19,093 nucleotides of DNA, taken from positions 1 to 19,093 of the forward strand of contig JAADDN010000155.1 of assembly GCA_013153895.1 (NCBI GenBank), read 5' to 3'. Position 1 is the first letter of the stretch. Every line of letters starts with the position of its first letter. The notes beneath the pieces were generated by a model, which saw only the letters and a program-made list of their open reading frames with translations, did not search any database and was not told where the DNA came from. This stretch comes from Thermoproteota archaeon. Its GTDB lineage: Archaea > Thermoproteota > Thermoprotei > Thermoproteales > Thermocladiaceae. Below, piece after piece: positions 14,756 to 19,093 of this stretch. A program made the position numbers and the translations under genes.

Positions 14756-14814
14756 ATAAGTGATGAGGGTCCTAAGTGATGAGTAGATGATTGAGAATCC
14801 ACGCTGCTGATCAT
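14756..14814 (+). ncRNA. Candidate C/D box sRNA (E), 2'-O-methylation guide
   Basis: C box GTGATGA (14760-14766), 12-nt guide GGGTCCTAAGTG (14767-14778), D' ATGA (14779-14782, one mismatch), 4-nt spacer, C' ATGATTG (14787-14793, two mismatches), 13-nt guide AGAATCCACGCTG (14794-14806), and D CTGA (14807-14810). The span is 51 nt. It ends directly at the stop codon of the convergent ATPase F gene. C and D boxes are exact; the internal boxes are weaker, so the D' guide is less certain than the D guide. Confidence 0.65.
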
Positions 14815-15125
14815 ATACCGAGTGCAGATCTCAGAATCGATAAGTAATCAACAGCCTCATACTTCACTTCACGAAGCGTAGGAATCTCCATTATTATCTT
14901 CTTAGTGAGCTTCAGTCTGAGCCTATTGAAGTAATCTCTAATCTGATTAACAAGGTTCGAGGTCACTAGAACAACACCAATATCGTCCCTATCCTTAACA
15001 TCTTCAAGAATCTTGACCACCTCGTCAGCCTTCTCAGCAATCACACCATCAAATCCTAGGAGCCTGAAAGTATATACAGTATACTTGTCACCTACTATGA
15101 GTACTTTGGCCTGTGTTGAAGACAT
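14811..15125 (-). CDS. atpF: A-type ATP synthase subunit F
   Basis: A 104-aa subunit of the archaeal A1 stalk, which contacts the rotor and modulates activity. Family features are VLIVGDKYTVYTFRLLGFDG (8-27), then DDIGVVLVTSNLVNQIRD around 47-64, and KKIIMEIPTLREVKY (75-89). The length is typical (about 100 aa). No other ATP synthase gene is nearby, so the subunit is encoded apart from the main operon within the limits of this window. The TATA-like GTTTAAAATATG (15151-15162, minus strand) is about 32 nt before the ATG. The TGA stop forms part of a TGATCA palindrome with the D box of sRNA E. The symbol follows archaeal naming and is not the bacterial b subunit. Confidence 0.85.
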   Translation of the reverse strand: MSSTQAKVLIVGDKYTVYTFRLLGFDGVIAEKADEVVKILEDVKDRDDIGVVLVTSNLVNQIRDYFNRLRLKLTKKIIMEIPTLREVKYEAVDYLSILRSALGI

Positions 15126-15171
15126 GTCTAACCCTATCTTAGACTCTGTCTAACATATTTTAAACTTAACA

Positions 15172-15723
15172 CTACCATGGCACGCTCTTTATCCCTAACT
15201 TATATGCTACATAATTCGTGAAGAGATGCATAAATAATGTGAATAGTACAGCAATAACATAAATATAGTAATCATGTATTCCAAGTATGAAATAGATGTA
15301 CAATAGTGGAAACATGAGGAAGTCTAACTGATCAAGTATGGGAGCAGGAGCACCTCTCGCAAGACCAAGCCTCCTCTTTATAAAAGCACCAAGAAGATCA
15401 CCACTCAACGCTAATATACATAGGATAAGTACATGAGGTGGAGAAGGTATATAAAAGAGGGATAATATCCTCCTAGGAAGTAGAGCTATCAATATTGAGT
15501 AAATGATCAGCGAGATAGAGTAGCCAGCGAGAACACCACCAACAAATCCTTCAACAGTCTTTCCATCTCCTAAGATTCTCTTACCATCTATGAAGTTTCT
15601 ACCACCATCTAATGGTGTACATTTTCCTTCAAGAATCTTCGATATTACTGGTGGAGAGCCGTTAGCTACGTACTCAGGTATTAGTAATATTATTGTTCTA
15701 CAGAACTCTACTATAAGACTCAT
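15172..15723 (-). CDS. carS: CDP-archaeol synthase
   Basis: Transfers CMP from CTP to digeranylgeranylglyceryl phosphate, producing CDP-archaeol, the activated intermediate for archaeal polar lipids. It acts in the membrane. Motifs are PEYVANGSPPV (16-26), then GGRNFIDGKRILGDGKTVEG (40-59), and SGDLLGAFIKRRLGLARGAP (106-125) followed by PILDQLDF, all signatures of CarS. Four or five hydrophobic segments fit the enzyme's small membrane domain. The length of 183 aa is normal. The ATG overlaps the zinc-finger gene's stop by 4 bp, so both are translated from one transcript. Confidence 0.95.
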   Translation of the reverse strand: MSLIVEFCRTIILLIPEYVANGSPPVISKILEGKCTPLDGGRNFIDGKRILGDGKTVEGFVGGVLAGYSISLIIYSILIALLPRRILSLFYIPSPPHVLILCILALSGDLLGAFIKRRLGLARGAPAPILDQLDFLMFPLLYIYFILGIHDYYIYVIAVLFTLFMHLFTNYVAYKLGIKSVPW

Positions 15724-16127
15724 TCCTCAACTTCATGCTTCTTTAATACATGTACGAGAGCTGATCTCTTACACGTGAACTCTCTTCCACATACAGTACA
15801 GTACCATACCCACATACCATTTCTGAGAACTCCAACCACTAGATGCTCTCTTATGTGTCTAAGGAACTTTCCCATGTCTTTAAATTTCTCGTTACATATA
15901 TCACAGGTAATGTTCTTTCCACTAAATCTACAGTGTTTTGATAAGTGTAGTGCAAACTTCTTAGATTCAACCTCTTGTCCACATTTTGGACACTTAACTT
16001 TGTCTGGTGGTGTAGTTATGTTTCTCAGAGCTTCAACTACCTTAACAGCATCCTCACCTATGTACTCTATTATGGGACATACTACTACCTTAGTCAACTT
16101 CTGAACCTGTACTTGAGGCTGAGCCAT
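15720..16127 (-). CDS. Archaeal protein with three C2H2-type zinc fingers
   Basis: A 135-aa protein. Finger 1 is C46-x2-C49-x11-H61-x3-H65 (with C66 next to it), finger 2 is C75-x2-C78-x12-H91-x3-H95, and finger 3 is C110-x2-C113-x12-H126-x4-H131. A 45-residue N-terminal segment precedes them. C2H2 tandem fingers are uncommon in archaea but occur in crenarchaea, often as putative nucleic-acid-binding proteins. The target is unknown. The gene precedes and is coupled to carS by an ATGA overlap. Its promoter is probably the palindromic AT box at 16156-16165, shared with the plus-strand gene. Confidence 0.85.
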   Translation of the reverse strand: MAQPQVQVQKLTKVVVCPIIEYIGEDAVKVVEALRNITTPPDKVKCPKCGQEVESKKFALHLSKHCRFSGKNITCDICNEKFKDMGKFLRHIREHLVVGVLRNGMWVWYCTVCGREFTCKRSALVHVLKKHEVEE

Positions 16128-16155
16128 GTGCTCTCCATACCTAGGAATAGTCTAG

Positions 16156-16165
16156 ACTTATAAGT
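16156..16165. promoter_or_regulatory. Palindromic ACTTATAAGT box between two divergent genes
   Basis: ACTTATAAGT is a perfect 10-bp palindrome centred at 16160.5. It lies about 27 nt from the plus-strand ATG at 16188 and about 33 nt from the minus-strand zinc-finger ATG (16127). One box could serve both transcripts. Positional inference. Confidence 0.5.
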
Positions 16166-16187
16166 TTTGAATATCGTAAAACTACTC

Positions 16188-16805
16188 ATGATCGTAGGAA
16201 TAGCAATGCCATCATGGTCAAGCGGTTTCATAGGAATATGTTATGGTGATCTTGAAACATTTGAAAACATTGTAGACTATGTAAGATCATACTGTTACGT
16301 AGATACTCTAGATCTAGTGAAAGTTCAAAAATTTAAGAGAACATGCGTCATACGTGGTGTACGTAGATCAATAGAGGGGAAAAACGTGAGATTGATCCTA
16401 ACCTTCGTAGATATTTATGGCATAGTTAATGAACTATGTACTAAGTATCACATAAATAGGTTAGAAATAATTCCTGAACTATACGACATGTTGTTAGATA
16501 TTCCTCAGAAGATAGGTCTATATGGTGATATTTATGTTGATTCTGAAATAGGAGAGAGAATTAGCGATAAGAGGAGGAGTAAGGTGATAATTCTTGAGGA
16601 GGCTGGACCTGTACAGGTAGCTAAGTTTGTAGCATCATTACCAGAGACTTGTCAATGTACTAAAGCTGAAGATAAGTATAGAGTGTTTAGTCTAGATACT
16701 GAGGATATACGAGTAGAGTTCTACGACTTTAAGAGCGAGTTCTACGAGAGAGCTATGAGTATTGTCAGACTAAAATTGTCAGGTAACTCACATGAAGTAT
16801 CTTGA
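16188..16805 (+). CDS. Hypothetical protein, unrecognised
   Basis: A 205-aa protein beginning MIVGIAMPSWSSGF. An upstream TTG at 16167 would overlap the palindromic TATA-like box region, so ATG at 16188 is preferred, and its 27-nt distance to that box fits a leaderless transcript. There is no membrane segment beyond the short apolar start, and no recognised catalytic motif. Two repeated features are visible: alpha/beta alternation with many acidic residues (IIPELYDMLLDIPQKIGLYG) and two cysteines in PETCQCTKAEDKYR. Its 3' end overlaps the convergent PAC2 gene by 18 bp. Function unknown. Confidence 0.6.
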   Translation: MIVGIAMPSWSSGFIGICYGDLETFENIVDYVRSYCYVDTLDLVKVQKFKRTCVIRGVRRSIEGKNVRLILTFVDIYGIVNELCTKYHINRLEIIPELYDMLLDIPQKIGLYGDIYVDSEIGERISDKRRSKVIILEEAGPVQVAKFVASLPETCQCTKAEDKYRVFSLDTEDIRVEFYDFKSEFYERAMSIVRLKLSGNSHEVS

Positions 16806-17555
16806 TCCCTCCTCTTTGGAGGCTGATCTAAGTATAGATTCTACACTTCTCGCTTTATCGTAAGCTTCTTCAAGATCTATCCTTATTCCTGCAATATCTG
16901 CAAACTTCTCTAATAGTAATGCTGCTCCTCTCCAGTCAACTATGCTATAACGTGCTAGAACATTGTAATATTCTAGGTATGGTATGTGTGCCCATAGACC
17001 TATAGTTCTTATTCCTTCATCTCTAAATCTTCTCAACATTACTGTATAGAAGCTGCAGGGTCCTGAGTATGTTACTGTTCCCATATCTGAGCTACGTGCA
17101 ATATCGATACCTTCTCTATGAGATGATACTACAGATACCTTTACTTGTGGAGAGTCATCAAGCATGCTTCCTAATGTAACTACGAGCTTAACATCATGTT
17201 TTCTAACGATCTCTAGAAAGTCCTCTATCAACGTGTTCCACAGCTTATGAGGCTCGTGACCTCTAACTAATAGTATCTTAGTATCTCCTATCTCTGTTAT
17301 CCCAACCTCAAGATAAGGCATATTTAACGTACGAACCTCACCATCAACTATCTCGACGTATGGTCTAGATACTGAGTATATGAATATCTCGTCAGGATCT
17401 GCTCTATATATTACATCTGTACCATACTTATATGATATATATCCAGCTCCAGCAGACCCAGCCTTACCAGCATCAGGCCATCCTTCTAAGCCCATGAGGA
17501 GTATGCTACACTTATCTGATCTATCCTTAACACATTTGAGCACTCTAGGAGACAT
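16788..17555 (-). CDS. PAC2-family protein (proteasome-assembly-chaperone-like)
   Basis: A 255-aa alpha/beta protein of the PAC2/DUF75 family. The signature MGLEGWPDAGKAGSAGAGYI (21-40) contains the G-W-x-DAG core. YRADPDEIFIYSVSRPYVEI (50-69) and the VVTLGSMLDDSPQ and VTYSGPCSFYTVMLRR segments follow the usual order, as do IGLWAHIPYLEYYN and a helical C-terminus. Eukaryotic relatives assist 20S proteasome assembly; archaeal roles are less clear, and no proteasome gene is nearby. It converges on and overlaps the unrecognised plus-strand gene by 18 bp. A GTATAAATG box (17588-17596) lies about 37 nt upstream of the start. Confidence 0.88.
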   Translation of the reverse strand: MSPRVLKCVKDRSDKCSILLMGLEGWPDAGKAGSAGAGYISYKYGTDVIYRADPDEIFIYSVSRPYVEIVDGEVRTLNMPYLEVGITEIGDTKILLVRGHEPHKLWNTLIEDFLEIVRKHDVKLVVTLGSMLDDSPQVKVSVVSSHREGIDIARSSDMGTVTYSGPCSFYTVMLRRFRDEGIRTIGLWAHIPYLEYYNVLARYSIVDWRGAALLLEKFADIAGIRIDLEEAYDKARSVESILRSASKEEGSRYFM

Positions 17556-17772
17556 AGACTACCTACACATACTATCCTAGAACAAGCGTATAAATGTTAA
17601 TATTAGCTAGATTGCGTCATTACTAAGCAAAAATATGCATAAACTATCAATAATAAAATGAAGAATAACTATCAAACAAGTCTTAAAAATCTCAAACAAA
17701 TTCGAAATACTTATAACATGACATCAAGTAAACTTAAACAGAGAGAAACAACATCATTATAGTAAGGAGATA
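17556..17772. other. AT-rich divergent intergenic region
   Basis: A 217-bp gap between divergent genes, visibly richer in A and T than the genes on its left. It holds a TATA-like box for the PAC2 gene (17588-17596), a TACTTATAAC box (17708-17716) suitable for the plus-strand ATPase, and AAGGAG (17764-17769) 3 nt before the ATPase GTG. No C/D box RNA, tRNA or ORF was found. Confidence 0.5.
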
Positions 17773-19093
17773 GTGATTACTAAGATAATCGTAGAAAATT
17801 ACGCATGCATAAAGAGAGGAGAAATAGAATTGAAACCACTCACAATACTGATAGGAGATAACGCTAGCGGAAAAACAATGATAATAAACGCATTATTACA
17901 GCTAGTAGATATCATAATAAATTCACGATTCGCAAGAATACCTCTAGACGAAGTAGTAAGAGAAGAACCTGACCATACTAAGATAAGTATAGTACTATCA
18001 CTAGATCTATTAGTGACAAATATTATAGAACTTCTAGTAAGTATAGTATTCAGGTTAGCTGTTAACAAGATCATAAGCATTCCAGAGCCAGAACTTCTAA
18101 TAAATAATTTAAGAAAGATAATTCAATGTTACGACAATCAAGCTGAGAAGATTATATACGATATTATAACAAGCATTAAAAATATTTTAAACATATACGA
18201 GAAATTATCGTATAAAGATAGAACATTCTACCTTCTTAATTTAAGAAAAAGAGTAAGTGATCTTGTATTAACTTCACTCATGCTATCTGATAAGACGCAG
18301 AACACTAATACTGATATTGGAAGTACAGTTCTTGCAGCTCTTCTACTAATGCTCAATATTGATAAGCATTATATCGATGAGATAGTAAGGTACTCAAAAA
18401 AGGTTAGAGAAAACATTATGATAAGTCTATACTTTCAGAAGAGTTCGAAAGGTGTTAAGATAATAGAGGGATTAGTAAGTTTGGAGAAGTTGAAAATTTC
18501 TGTGAATGTTAAGAGAGATTTTGCTAAGTTAACTATATGTGATAAGAGTTTTATGATAACTAACGAGTTTTATGAAAGTGATATTAAGCGTATTATTTTC
18601 GATCTAGATTATGTTACAAGTTTAATCTTATGTTGGATATATGATGAGTTATGGAGTTCCTGGGAACCTGATGCAAGACCAAAAAGTCTAGTGTTTGTGC
18701 CAGGATTTAGATTTGAACCTCATGTTTATGTTCCTTATTTTGAAATTCGTTCACGTGTTGATAGGTTTCCAATATCTGACCTATATATAGTTCAGGCATA
18801 TGATAAGGAGGAACTTGAGAAATTCTCACATGAACTTGGTTATAACTCATTTAAAGATCTTATGAGAAGTTATTTCGATATTGATGATGTAGAGATACAG
18901 GAGATTACTGATTTTGGAGTAAAAATTATTGTGAGAAGAGGAGTTCTTAAGAGCACTATTGCTGCAAGTGGTTCAGGAACATATTATGTATTACCTATCG
19001 TTATTGCTTGTAGTATGTGTGAAAGTGATAGTACCATAATAATAGAGCATCCGGAACTTTACCTTAATCCTCGCTATCAGGCTCGTCTAATGG
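17773..19093 (+). CDS. AAA/ABC-type ATPase, partial (runs off the window)
   Basis: An open frame of about 440 codons without a stop, cut by the window end. It begins at GTG 17773 after AAGGAG. The N-terminus is MITKIIVENYACIKRGEIEL, then Walker A GDNASGKT with the ELKPLTILIG strand, as in RecF/OLD-like ATPases. A long helical and mixed insert of about 340 residues follows. Near the end come a signature-like ASGSGTYYVLPIVIA and Walker B with D-loop-like residues, STIIIEHPELYLNP. This matches the predicted-ATPase group with E-x-PE-x-x-x-x-P in the Walker B region, where the residue after the acidic one is often Gln; here it is His. Members include defence-related and unknown proteins. Low GC and a different codon flavour may indicate transfer, but this is an impression. 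Confidence 0.8.
   Translation, partial: MITKIIVENYACIKRGEIELKPLTILIGDNASGKTMIINALLQLVDIIINSRFARIPLDEVVREEPDHTKISIVLSLDLLVTNIIELLVSIVFRLAVNKIISIPEPELLINNLRKIIQCYDNQAEKIIYDIITSIKNILNIYEKLSYKDRTFYLLNLRKRVSDLVLTSLMLSDKTQNTNTDIGSTVLAALLLMLNIDKHYIDEIVRYSKKVRENIMISLYFQKSSKGVKIIEGLVSLEKLKISVNVKRDFAKLTICDKSFMITNEFYESDIKRIIFDLDYVTSLILCWIYDELWSSWEPDARPKSLVFVPGFRFEPHVYVPYFEIRSRVDRFPISDLYIVQAYDKEELEKFSHELGYNSFKDLMRSYFDIDDVEIQEITDFGVKIIVRRGVLKSTIAASGSGTYYVLPIVIACSMCESDSTIIIEHPELYLNPRYQARLM

Noticed and set aside
15720..15778. Frameshift suspected at the zinc-finger/carS junction
   Set aside because: The 4-bp ATGA overlap is normal translational coupling; both products are full length.
17600..17772. AT-rich repeats or a CRISPR leader
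   Set aside because: No repeated unit of 20 bp or more with regular spacing is visible.
17799..18080. 93-codon minus-strand frame opposite the partial ATPase
   Set aside because: The plus strand carries a continuous Walker A-containing frame; the minus frame is its shadow.

Overview
The window reads as a piece of hyperthermophilic crenarchaeal chromosome, possibly Desulfurococcales/Ignisphaera-like; the order-level guess is an inference. The support is an AT-rich genome with very GC-rich tRNA genes that encode their CCA ends, an archaeal clamp-loader large subunit (RFC-L), a short XPF-type nuclease, CDP-archaeol synthase (CarS), archaeal A-type ATPase subunit F, and a PaREP1/HEPN protein. 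Several AT boxes lie 23-35 nt before start codons, as expected for leaderless or short-leader archaeal transcripts. No CRISPR array, insertion sequence, transposase or rRNA is visible.

Layout. 1-1749: tRNA-Leu(CAG), RFC-L, and a convergent acylphosphatase-like gene that lacks the family's catalytic residues. 1750-2036: two convergent C/D box sRNA genes. 2037-3696: a PaREP1/HEPN-type gene and a winged-helix protein. 3697-4019: a candidate operator, an odd tRNA-Arg(CCG), and two tandem C/D box sRNAs. 4020-7103: a TrkH-TrkA potassium-uptake pair and a metallo-beta-lactamase-fold protein. 7203-8826: XPF nuclease overlapping a Trm5-like tRNA methyltransferase. 8827-12852: a small helical protein, endonuclease III coupled to a DUF2070-like membrane protein, and an unrecognised gene. 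13040-15723: ilvD, a fifth C/D box sRNA, ATPase subunit F, and carS coupled to a triple zinc-finger gene. 16188-17555: an unrecognised gene convergent with a PAC2-family gene. 17773 to the end: a partial AAA/ABC-type ATPase running off the window.

The strongest new signal is in the short intergenic gaps, which hold five C/D box sRNA candidates with C, D', C' and D boxes spaced as in archaeal 2'-O-methylation guides (51-52 nt from C to D each). Their genomic packing follows a pattern. Three of them appear to share a near-palindromic AT box with a divergent gene (the HEPN gene, tRNA-Arg, ilvD). In three places the D box is fused to its mirror image through the palindrome TGATCA, either joining two sRNAs tail to tail or joining an sRNA to the TGA stop codon of a convergent protein gene (TrkA, ATPase F). 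DNA repair and replication (RFC, XPF, Nth) and RNA modification (sRNAs, Trm5-like) are the main themes of the recognisable genes; the remainder is transport, lipid and branched-chain amino-acid metabolism.
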